Shown: one piece after another, positions 26,504-33,835 of the stretch
Position numbering within the stretch: the first letter of the stretch is position 1
Layout of the letters: the number at the start of each line of letters is the position of its first letter
From: Anabaena azotica FACHB-119
GTDB lineage: Bacteria; Cyanobacteriota; Cyanobacteriia; Cyanobacteriales; Nostocaceae
Length of the DNA stretch: 64,000 nucleotides
Reading direction: 5' to 3'
Assembly: GCF_014697625.1 (NCBI RefSeq)
Contig: NZ_JACJSG010000006.1
Location: 62,001 to 126,000 of the forward strand
Notes under the pieces: model-generated
The model's input: only the letters and a program-made list of their open reading frames with translations
Database searches by the model: none
What the model was told of the DNA's origin: nothing
Made by a program: the position numbers and the translations under genes

Positions 26504-27553
26504 ATGACGAGAACACCTTACCAACCACCAAGAAAACCTAATTCCCCAGGTTCATCTAACCCGGAACTAGCGCCAAAGCCTTATGATTTTGTTTCCTTCC
26601 CCAAGGAACGTCCTAATTTACAGCGTCCTATAGGACATCATAAATATTTTAGCGATCGCCTACATGGTACATTATTCCTCACCCTCAAAGTGCAGACATC
26701 ACTGCACATATCCACTGGGATAGTTGCAATGGGTAGCGACATCGGTAACAACCGCATTCCCCTAATTAAAACAATGGTGCAAGGTGTTGACCAAAAGCTA
26801 TCAATACAAGGTAGTTCCCTTAAAGGTTGCATTCGTTCTGTATATGAGGCGGTTACTAACAGTACATTAGCCGTCATCACCTCTAGGTATAAAGATAAAA
26901 TTCCCAGTGAACGCTTACCTTGTGGTAATAAAGAACAACTGTGTCCAGCTAGTCGCGTATTTGGTGCATTAAATTGGCAAGGTTTGCTAGATTTTAATGA
27001 TGCCAAGTGTGAAAGCGTCGGCTTTACCACCGGATTTATGCCTTCACTATACCGTCCCCGTCCAGATGAAAGCAATGCCTACTTTATTCGTGGTAAAGCA
27101 GCCGGACGCAAATTTTATTATCACACCATCAGAGCCATTGATAAAGGACAAAATTCCGGCATTCCCGTACAACAAGCTGGGAGAGAATATACTTTCACCA
27201 CCCAGCTACATTTTAGAAACTTGTTAGCAGAAGAATTAGGCACTTTGTTGATTATTTTGGGACAAGACAGCAAATATCCTCTAGCGTTGAAAGTCGGCGG
27301 AGGTAAACCCATTGGGATGGGAACAATGACAGTCAATATAGACAGAATTGAACAACCGCAAAATTTAAAACAGCGTTACTCATCCTATCAAGTAAGCGAA
27401 ACTGACGAACTTACAGGAGAGAAATTAGCACAATTCAAACAGAAAAACATTCAAGCCGCACACTCACGCTTAGTTCAAAAACAGCAACTAGAAGAATTAA
27501 CAAGAGTTCTACGCTACCCAACCGACCGCGAACCACCATCAGGGATGTATTAA
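26504..27553 (+). CDS. cas7: Cas7-family RAMP, fourth and divergent
   Basis: A 349-residue RAMP protein, longer and more divergent than the other three. QKLSIQGSSLKGCIRSVYEAV (about residues 94-113) is the RAMP helix signature, with Gln replacing the usual Pro before GSS. LALKVGGGKPIGMGTMTVNI (about 262-281) is the glycine-rich loop. A proline-rich N-terminal tail of about 45 residues precedes the fold. CGNKEQLCPASRVFGALNW (about 144-162) with two Cys could bind zinc. The candidate catalytic Asp seen in the others is not obvious. It is the last recognisable effector gene of the operon. Confidence 0.8.
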   Translation: MTRTPYQPPRKPNSPGSSNPELAPKPYDFVSFPKERPNLQRPIGHHKYFSDRLHGTLFLTLKVQTSLHISTGIVAMGSDIGNNRIPLIKTMVQGVDQKLSIQGSSLKGCIRSVYEAVTNSTLAVITSRYKDKIPSERLPCGNKEQLCPASRVFGALNWQGLLDFNDAKCESVGFTTGFMPSLYRPRPDESNAYFIRGKAAGRKFYYHTIRAIDKGQNSGIPVQQAGREYTFTTQLHFRNLLAEELGTLLIILGQDSKYPLALKVGGGKPIGMGTMTVNIDRIEQPQNLKQRYSSYQVSETDELTGEKLAQFKQKNIQAAHSRLVQKQQLEELTRVLRYPTDREPPSGMY

Positions 27554-27654
27554 TGATGACTATAACTGAAACTACTCTGTGCGCTGATGTTTATCAACTA
27601 GAAGATGATGCGATCGCTTCTTACTATTGTAGGCGATCGCTCTATATTTATTAG
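27553..27654 (+). CDS. Tiny ORF overlapping the last cas7 stop (doubtful)
   Basis: A 33-residue frame starts with the ATG of TAATG at the cas7 stop and runs MMTITETTLCADVYQLEDD and 14 more residues to TAG at 27652. It carries two HIP1 octamers. Translational coupling is possible, but no homologue is recognised; it may be the truncated start of a lost gene. Confidence 0.2.
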   Translation: MMTITETTLCADVYQLEDDAIASYYCRRSLYIY

Positions 27655-27669
27655 ATTTTCTTTGAAAAA

Positions 27670-27969
27670 ATGCACGTTATTAGTGATAAAACCTTAAGAG
27701 AATATGCAAAAACTAATGCAGACTGCCAAGAAGCCCTAAACAACTGGTATAAAGTTGCTTGCAAAGCTAAATGGTCAAACTTAGTCGAAGTGCAAAAAGT
27801 TTTTCCTAAAGCTGAAGCAGTTAGTAATTTTACTGTTTTCAATATCAAAGGTAATAAATACCGATTGATTGTTGATATAAATTATCCACAGCAGTTAATT
27901 TATATTAAATATATCCTCACTCATGCTGAATACGATAAGGAAGAATGGAAAAATGACCCTTACTTCTAA
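27670..27969 (+). CDS. higB: HigB-type toxin (mRNA interferase of the RelE superfamily)
   Basis: A 99-residue protein with the HigB family pattern: an N-terminal helix pair, MHVISDKTLREYAKTN and EALNNWYKVACKAKW, then the strands VFPKAEAVSNFTVFNIKGNK, YRLIVDINYPQQLIYIKYIL and THAEYDKEEW. The complete domain suggests an active ribosome-dependent mRNase. Toxin before antitoxin is the usual hig order, and the antitoxin frame overlaps its end by 17 bases. It lies 116 bases after the last cas7 on the same strand and may be cotranscribed with the III-D operon. Confidence 0.85.
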   Translation: MHVISDKTLREYAKTNADCQEALNNWYKVACKAKWSNLVEVQKVFPKAEAVSNFTVFNIKGNKYRLIVDINYPQQLIYIKYILTHAEYDKEEWKNDPYF

Positions 27970-29047
27970 TACACAAAAGTATAAAGAGTTACTAAAAAAT
28001 TATCGTCATAAAACCATTAAGACTGAAGCCGAGAATGAAGAAGCCTTAGAAATTGTACAAGATTTAATGCACCAGGAACTTACTTCTGAAGAAGATGAGT
28101 TATTTAAATTATTGATTACTTTAATTGAAAATTTTGAAAAAGAATATTATCAACTTGATGAGCAGATGAATCCTCAATCAATGCTTTTGTTTCTTTTAGA
28201 ACAATCTGAAAAAAACAGCGAAGATTTAGAGTTAGTCTTAGGCTCAAAAAATTTAGTTGATGAGATTTTAAGCGGACAACAAGAAATAACACCAGAACAA
28301 GCACAGAAGCTAGGCGTATTTTTCCATGTTGAACCTAGTTTATTTGCAGAAATCGCTGCACCACCAGAACAACCACAAACCCCTATGAATAATTTATTAA
28401 ATATGGCAATTACTGAAAATATCTTGGAAACTCTTACAGACACACAGTGGGAAATTGCTCATGCGATCGCACTCACTTTAGTCAAAGAAAATACAGATGT
28501 CAACGAGTTAGGTAAAACTGTTGCTTATCTGCGGAGTATTGTTAAACAAAAAGATGCAACTTCCAGGTTTTTCAAATATCTCAAAACCTTGGTGAGTAAT
28601 GGTAGGCAAATAGGACATAGTAAAAAAACCACAGACTATTACATCAGCATCGATAAAGCTTGTAGCGATTATCTCAAAAATATCAGCGATGCTGACACTA
28701 TCTTACAAATTTTAGGCTGGGTATCTCGCCTCATGCGTTATTACAAAGATGCAGGCGTTCCCATTGGCGAAATTCCCACCCCCACCGCACCGCCAGCAGA
28801 GTCAGCACGTCAGGCAGAAATTGCTAAAGTTGTTAAGTCTCAGGACTTCAAAGTTGACCAAATACTAGATGCGACAGTTACAAAAATTAACGGTAACAAA
28901 GTCACTTATGAGATATTTGGGACAATTAAGTTAACCGAGAAGGAACCGAAAAAAGCAAGTGTACTGACGGAAGGACAAATAGTCAAGGTAGAGATTGTGG
29001 AAATTAAGGAAGACGGTACTATAAAGAAATTAAAGTTAGTTAGGTGA
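27953..29047 (+). CDS. higA: HigA-like antitoxin fused to a helical domain and OB-like domain
   Basis: A 364-residue single frame starting at ATG 27953 (MTLTSNTQKYKELLKNYRHK). Residues 1-133 look like a whole cyanobacterial HigA: dimerising helices, then a helix-turn-helix (about 77-130). After a Pro-rich linker (136-144), residues 145-268 are a helical domain with the basic segment VSNGRQIGHSKKTTDYY. A second Pro/Ala linker (275-284) leads to a small beta domain (296-364; VDQILDATVTKING and EGQIVKVEIVEIKEDG), possibly an RNA-binding OB or S1-like fold. Normal HigA is about 100-140 residues. The internal Met at 145 has no ribosome binding site. Function of the extra domains is unknown. Confidence 0.7.
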   Translation: MTLTSNTQKYKELLKNYRHKTIKTEAENEEALEIVQDLMHQELTSEEDELFKLLITLIENFEKEYYQLDEQMNPQSMLLFLLEQSEKNSEDLELVLGSKNLVDEILSGQQEITPEQAQKLGVFFHVEPSLFAEIAAPPEQPQTPMNNLLNMAITENILETLTDTQWEIAHAIALTLVKENTDVNELGKTVAYLRSIVKQKDATSRFFKYLKTLVSNGRQIGHSKKTTDYYISIDKACSDYLKNISDADTILQILGWVSRLMRYYKDAGVPIGEIPTPTAPPAESARQAEIAKVVKSQDFKVDQILDATVTKINGNKVTYEIFGTIKLTEKEPKKASVLTEGQIVKVEIVEIKEDGTIKKLKLVR

Positions 29048-29284
29048 ATAAATCATGTTATTTACCATTTCTTAGTTTCATCTGTAATAATAAAATGCAA
29101 GGGACATTCACTCATTGTACCTTTAGTAACAAGTAAATAGATGTACAAACAAAAATACTTACACGTAGATACTCCACCCTTGGAAGCATCTAATAACCTT
29201 GATTATCCTTCAGGAATTACTCCTGACTCTGATTTAACCGTTAATTCACTATATAGCTCCTGTTTGCGGAAAGGTAATACAGCT

Positions 29285-29605
29285 ATGACACAATATTCTG
29301 ATGGTTCTGAAAACTATCAACTAGAGTATATATCAGTCTTTACTAAGCAATTTAAGGAAGACCTGAAATACTGGAAAAAGCACTGTCAAGCAAAGTATAA
29401 CCGCATTCAGGAACTAATACGGGAAATTCAATCCAAGCCTTTTGACTGTGTTGGTAAAGGCAATCCAGAAATTCTAATACATGAGTATTATCAAGGCTAC
29501 AAAAAACGTTCGCGTGAAATAAATGGCACACATCGTCTAGTTTACGCTGTAGCAGATAATACAATTTATTTTCTCCAAGCTCGCTTCCATTATAAGAAGA
29601 AATAA
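29285..29605 (+). CDS. yoeB: YoeB/Txe-type toxin
   Basis: A 106-residue mRNA interferase of the YoeB family. The open frame starts at 29141, but the ATG at 29285 follows GGAAAGG at good spacing and gives the family size plus a short tail. Family features are FTKQFKEDLKYWKKH, EIQSKPFDCVGKGNPEIL, KRSREINGTHRLVYAV (catalytic region) and the C-terminal FLQARFHYKKK with the RFHY signature. The antitoxin-like gene lies downstream rather than upstream, which reverses the usual yefM-yoeB order. A hairpin separates them. Confidence 0.85.
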   Translation: MTQYSDGSENYQLEYISVFTKQFKEDLKYWKKHCQAKYNRIQELIREIQSKPFDCVGKGNPEILIHEYYQGYKKRSREINGTHRLVYAVADNTIYFLQARFHYKKK

Positions 29606-29648
29606 AGCAGTAGTTACAAATGAGTAACTGAAGTTGGAGTGTTATATT

Positions 29649-29685
29649 GCCAATCAGAGCAGTTTTATTCTCTGCTTTGATTGGC
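29649..29685 (+). terminator. Hairpin between yoeB and the antitoxin gene
   Basis: GCCAATCAGAGCAG is nearly complementary to CTGCTTTGATTGGC across a 9-base loop. No long T run follows, so it may be an attenuator or mRNA-processing site rather than a full intrinsic terminator. Confidence 0.5.
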
Positions 29686-29772
29686 TTCATGGTTAGATGC
29701 TTTGAATTATTGGATGATTTTCACTATGATCCTTGATAGAAGAGAGCGTAGCTGTTTGAGGTATTTAAGAAA

Positions 29773-30069
29773 ATGTCTAAAATTTGTCAAAAAATCAATT
29801 ATGCCAAAGCTCAAGCCAACTTAGACGAACTCTGCAATGAAGTTATTTTAAGCCGTGATGTTGTAATTATCGAAAGAGAAGGTAGTGAAAATGTTGCTCT
29901 TATTGCTGCTGATGAGTTAATTAGTATGAAAGAAACTCTTTACCTACTTAGCTCTCCAGACAATGCAGTACGTCTATTTGCGGCTTTGGAAGAAGTAGAA
30001 TCAGGGGAACTTCAACCTCAGACACTTGAGGAACTGCTTGAGGAATTAGAGAATGATGAAGAAGATTAG
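29773..30069 (+). CDS. yefM: YefM/Phd-type antitoxin
   Basis: A 98-residue acidic protein. The N-terminus ICQKINYAKAQANLDELCNE with VVIIEREGSENVALIAADEL is the Phd/YefM DNA-binding fold. SMKETLYLLSSPDNAVRLFAAL is the start of the toxin-binding tail, which here ends in a strongly acidic stretch (EELLEELENDEED). It probably neutralises the YoeB-like toxin encoded 167 bases upstream and represses the pair. Confidence 0.85.
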   Translation: MSKICQKINYAKAQANLDELCNEVILSRDVVIIEREGSENVALIAADELISMKETLYLLSSPDNAVRLFAALEEVESGELQPQTLEELLEELENDEED

Positions 30070-30172
30070 ATTTAGATATAGACTTTGCTTTGTATACTTC
30101 ACAAGTAAGATTTTGCTGCTTTCATAGTCCAAAAGCTTGATTTAAATTCAAATTGCCGCTAAGATTAAAGGA

Positions 30173-30234
30173 TATAGAAACCTCTGTTTCATTTATAAAT
30201 ATTCCTTGTAAAGGGATTGAAACAGGTTTCTATA
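30173..30234. repeat. Large inverted repeat around a CRISPR-repeat-like core
   Basis: Left arm TATAGAAACCTCTGTTTCA (30173-30191) pairs with right arm TGAAACAGGTTTCTATA (30218-30234) apart from a two-base bulge, giving a 17-bp stem. The loop contains CCTTGTAAAGG. The element may be a terminator-like hairpin between the antitoxin genes or a relic of a mobile element. Confidence 0.75.
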
Positions 30235-30290
30235 AAGTGAATCAACTGTTTACATCAGAGTTCACTACTTCCCCGCAAGGGGATTAAAGT
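30186..30290 (+). CRISPR. Relic pair of CRISPR-like repeats (doubtful mini-array)
   Basis: 30186-30223 starts GTTTC and ends AAGGGATTGAAAC, the 3' end typical of many cyanobacterial repeats (8-base tag ATTGAAAC). 67 bases later, 30253-30290 holds CTTCCCCGCAAGGGGATTAAAGT, a related hairpin with a degenerate tag. One repeat-spacer unit of 67 bases is plausible. The repeat family differs from that at 15431-16472, although the second copy shares the CCCCGCAAGGGG hairpin. Confidence 0.4.
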
Positions 30291-30409
30291 AAAAAGCTGA
30301 TTAACTATGTTCTAAAACTGAGAGGTAAAAGCTTGTTTTTGTGTTGACTGAAACTGAGAATAATTGTTTATTTTTTCAAGGCTGAGGAAAGAGGGTTAAG
30401 AGCAGTTAC

Positions 30410-30715
30410 ATGACAAGAAAGCCTTACAGCGAATTGCGAAAGCGAATGACACCTGAGCGAAGAGCAGAGAATGAAACTCGCGCTAAAATGATGCTGCTTC
30501 ATCTTAACTTGATGGAACTGAAGCAGTCTTTAGCATTGACAAATGATAATTTAGAAAACGACCTCAGCGTTTTTGACTCTGCTATTTCTGAATTGGAAAC
30601 ACAAGAGGATATGCAAATATCTACACTATCGAATTATATTAAAGCTCTTGGTGGCAGCCTGAAATTAGTAGCTGAATTTCCTGATAAAGAAATTGTTCTT
30701 ACTCAATTCAACTAA
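30410..30715 (+). CDS. XRE-family antitoxin-like protein without a toxin partner
   Basis: A 101-residue protein close in plan to the XRE antitoxins that pair with RelE-type toxins: N-terminal YSELRKRMTPERRAENETRA, a helix-turn-helix region (LMELKQSLALTNDNLENDL and following), then MQISTLSNYIKALGGSLKLVAEFP, a characteristic family segment. The helix-turn-helix looks degenerate compared with the usual RQARQLTQEQLAE form. No toxin frame is found next to it; the nearest genes are yefM upstream and cas6 on the other strand. Confidence 0.75.
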   Translation: MTRKPYSELRKRMTPERRAENETRAKMMLLHLNLMELKQSLALTNDNLENDLSVFDSAISELETQEDMQISTLSNYIKALGGSLKLVAEFPDKEIVLTQFN

Positions 30716-30804
30716 AACACAACCCTGTATACTCTTGTTACCTTCTTTGCGTCTTCTCTACGAGACGCTACGCGAATGCGCCTCTGCGTGAAACAAAAAA
30801 ACTA

Positions 30805-31917
30805 TCACTCAACCTTCAACGCCCGCCGGGCTAGCTTGGCGTAAGTTTTCACAGTTTCATAAGGCATTTGCAAATCTTCCGCTACCACTTGCAAAGACTC
30901 CCCCATTTCCCGACGTGCTAAAATAGTCGCCCATGTTGATGCTACCTCAATAGCGCGATCGCCTCCAGTACGTTTGCGTTGTCCTTTAAATATATCAGTC
31001 AACTCCTCAATTCTCTTAGCCAGCAAACTTTCCACATTCGGCACATCAGCTACCGCTTGTGATGACCAACCCAAGCGGGTTTGACCTAAACCGAACGTAG
31101 TTTTATGACCAGTACCACAATAGGGTGCTAACTTTCCTAAAGCCGAAAACATTGTACAAAACTCCGGTTTATCGTATGCTTCTTTCGCCAAGCCAAATTC
31201 CACCGCACCTGTAAAACCTGTCACCGCACCTTTCTTTCCCGCCAACACTTTCACCGTTGCTATTTGGTGACGAGTAATTAACACATATTCATCTACCCAA
31301 GCCAAAAATGTATCCTGGTCAACAGGGGTAGCTGCAAAATCATTCCAACGGCGCAGGTAGCTATGAAACACATTCACCGGAACTGGTAACGGTAAGTGAT
31401 GACCTTTACGCCGAAAACTCGTAGGGCTTAAAAATTGGAGTGCAATATTAGCCTCTAGCTGAGAATTGAGTAATTGTGCATAAGTTGTAGGTGCAAAAAC
31501 CACATTACAAGCAATAATTTGTAAAGGTGCGTTACGTAAATTTACTTCAGGAGGTAAATTTGTCATCCACTGCGCCAACCATGTTGTTACTCGACCCGAC
31601 AACCCAGTTACATACCAGCGATAAGTCCTGTTAGGGAACAGCTTTAACTGCTTACCACTACTCACCAACTCACCATCTAACGCAGAGATAGTAAAAGGCT
31701 TTTCTGACTCACCATCATGTAGGTAAGCCGAAAGTTCCGGGTCTGTGGAACGTACTTGGTCAAGAAACCAAGCATGGAGTCCAATTGTGTACTGAGGATA
31801 CAGCAAAACATCCTCATTTGTCACTAGCTCAAATTCCAACCCCACTAATTCTGACTCTGGCGACCAGTCAGTTCCAGCTAGCTGATGATTAATTTTTTTC
31901 TTAGCAATTCGAGGCAT
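30805..31917 (-). CDS. cas6: Cas6 crRNA endoribonuclease with C-terminal HTH
   Basis: A 370-residue Cas6. I start it at ATG 31917 (MPRIAKKKINHQ) rather than the upstream frame. Family features are QYTIGLHAWFLDQVRSTDPELSAYLHDG (about residues 41-68, only part quoted is diagnostic), KPFTISALDGEL, YRWYVTGLSG and the glycine-rich loop GTGHKTTFGLGQTRLGW (about 273-289). It would cut precursor crRNA at the hairpin. After the RAMP domains, residues about 300-370 add a segment ending WATILARREMGESLQVVAED and a recognition-helix-like YETVKTYAKLARRALK, which looks like a helix-turn-helix. It faces the III-D operon and toxin-antitoxin genes. Confidence 0.88.
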   Translation of the reverse strand: MPRIAKKKINHQLAGTDWSPESELVGLEFELVTNEDVLLYPQYTIGLHAWFLDQVRSTDPELSAYLHDGESEKPFTISALDGELVSSGKQLKLFPNRTYRWYVTGLSGRVTTWLAQWMTNLPPEVNLRNAPLQIIACNVVFAPTTYAQLLNSQLEANIALQFLSPTSFRRKGHHLPLPVPVNVFHSYLRRWNDFAATPVDQDTFLAWVDEYVLITRHQIATVKVLAGKKGAVTGFTGAVEFGLAKEAYDKPEFCTMFSALGKLAPYCGTGHKTTFGLGQTRLGWSSQAVADVPNVESLLAKRIEELTDIFKGQRKRTGGDRAIEVASTWATILARREMGESLQVVAEDLQMPYETVKTYAKLARRALKVE

Positions 31918-32112
31918 TCTATCTAGCTTGTTTAATAACTTACAATAAAGATGGTAATAAGTAAATAGTTTTCCCATTACCAACATCACAGATATTATAA
32001 GTCTTTAAACGAGATATGCCGAAAATTGCGATCGCATCCTCATGCACTTCGCTCGTAGTAAGGACTTTAGTCCTAAAAATCCCTACTACAACAAAGCAAT
32101 AACCTGTTACCT

Positions 32113-33303
32113 CTAACCAACAACCTTTAATCCTCTCTTAAACCTCGATAACAGCAAACAAACAAAACCAACTACTATTAAAGGTACAGAAGAAATAGAT
32201 TCTGGTACAGACTGAGGATTTGTCACAGGCTGATAAGGCGACTGAGTAACCACACCCCTGAATAAAGTTACAAGCTCGTCAATATTATTCCCTAGATTAC
32301 TATTAGAATTATTTCTGGAAAGAATCAGTTGGTTATATGTTTGAGTTGCATCTTCATTGAAATTTCCTGTTAACACAACAAAATTCTCACCCATACTTCC
32401 CACTGCTGAGTTAATTATCTCATTAATTTCTCTCCTAGTATCTTGTGCAAAGGAGCCTAAATTGCTTATATTACTACCAACTCCAATATTTGTATTATCT
32501 GTATCCACTACCAAATTATTACCAATGATTATATTGTTGCTAGTTAAAACCAAATTGTTATTACCAATGATGATGTTGTTACTACCAAAATCCTGGTTGC
32601 CGTTACCGATAGTTGTCCCATTTTGACCATAGTACGAATTATTATTACCTAACGTTACATTATTATTGCTGCTATCTGAATACAAATTATTATTGCCGAT
32701 AGTGGCATTATCACTTCCCTTGTAAGAATTTTCATTACCTAAAGTTGCATTATTGCTGCCATCACTTGCATACCAGTTACTATTGCCAAGTATGGTATTA
32801 TAACCGCCGTATGTCTGATTACTGTTACCAATTGTAGTATTATTACTATTGTAATTAGAATTTTCATTACCAATTGTGGCGCTATTATTGGCAAAATTGG
32901 AATTGTTATTGCCAATAGTTGCGTTATTAGTTCCTAAATCTTTATTGTCATTACCAACATATGAGCTATTGGGTGTAGAATAATTATTACCAATTTCAAA
33001 GGGGTTTTCACCGCTTGCATAGGGATTGTTGCCACCAGATTGAATCAGACTAGCCCAAAAGTTAGCATCATTAGATGAACTACCAGAAGCATTGGAATTG
33101 CTAAAATTAGCAAAGAAATTCCTGTAAAATTCGCTATTACCAGCATTGGAGCTACCAGTGCCAGAATTATTCCCATTGAAAGCATTACTAAAAGATTGAA
33201 TTAACTGGTCTGAATCTACACCAAGGTTAAGTAATTCTCCCCAAGGAGACTGTGCAAGTAGAGCATTCAGATCACCATTGCCAGTATTGGTTGAATCTGT
33301 CAT
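32113..33303 (-). CDS. Asn-rich repeat (beta-solenoid-like) protein with PEP-CTERM-like tail
   Basis: A 396-residue protein. From about residue 115 to 275 it has about ten 14-residue repeats of the form (T/I)(I/L)GN.N....NNA, a pattern expected to stack as a beta-solenoid. Residues 1-115 are Asn/Ser/Gly-rich. Residues 280-340 are less repetitive. The C-terminus VPESISSVPLIVVGFVCLLL followed by SRFKRGLK fits a PEP-CTERM sorting signal: VPE motif, membrane helix, basic tail. No clear Sec signal is at the N-terminus, which is odd for such a tail. Function unknown; surface or sheath attachment is plausible. Confidence 0.65.
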   Translation of the reverse strand: MTDSTNTGNGDLNALLAQSPWGELLNLGVDSDQLIQSFSNAFNGNNSGTGSSNAGNSEFYRNFFANFSNSNASGSSSNDANFWASLIQSGGNNPYASGENPFEIGNNYSTPNSSYVGNDNKDLGTNNATIGNNNSNFANNSATIGNENSNYNSNNTTIGNSNQTYGGYNTILGNSNWYASDGSNNATLGNENSYKGSDNATIGNNNLYSDSSNNNVTLGNNNSYYGQNGTTIGNGNQDFGSNNIIIGNNNLVLTSNNIIIGNNLVVDTDNTNIGVGSNISNLGSFAQDTRREINEIINSAVGSMGENFVVLTGNFNEDATQTYNQLILSRNNSNSNLGNNIDELVTLFRGVVTQSPYQPVTNPQSVPESISSVPLIVVGFVCLLLSRFKRGLKVVG

Positions 33304-33835
33304 AAAAAAACATCCTCCTCAATTTTTTAAAATTTACTATTTCTGGAATATGAAATATATTTATTCCAGAATTTACTGGTGCTTTTGATGAGTTATATCA
33401 TGTTCGCTTAATCACTTATCATATCTTCGGGGTTGGTAATTGGTAATTGGTAACTGCTAATGGTAGAAAACAATTACCTATTAGCTATTACCCATTACCG
33501 ACCAAAACAACCATATTATAAGTAATTAGCTGAACTTGATATAAATCCAACTGCAAGCTATCATTTTTTAGTGATAGCCTTTCCAGGCAAAATTTCGCTT
33601 AGTGTTAAGTTAAAAAAGTTGCAATTACAAAAAAATATTAAAATGATACTTATATTTATCACAATGATATATTTTTTGATATAATAATGAACAAATAACT
33701 TATTTTTAGTTTTTTCTAAATTCTAGTCAAACAAGAAAAAATCCACATTCAATAAATAATTGGCGTATGACTTGGCTTGAATATCATGCGCTAACCATTT
33801 ATTGAGGTGGAATTACATCAACACTTACAGTCTAA
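33304..33835. other. AT-rich intergenic region with heptamer repeats
   Basis: Heptamers TTGGTAA (about 33435-33460) and TTACCCA-type units (about 33470-33500) form an inverted pair. The remainder is AT-rich with no gene seen. The stretch separates the defence island and the Asn-rich gene from the scytonemin cluster. Confidence 0.5.

Noticed and set aside
15244..32100. cas1, cas2 or reverse-transcriptase adaptation genes
   Set aside because: None was found on either strand within the island.
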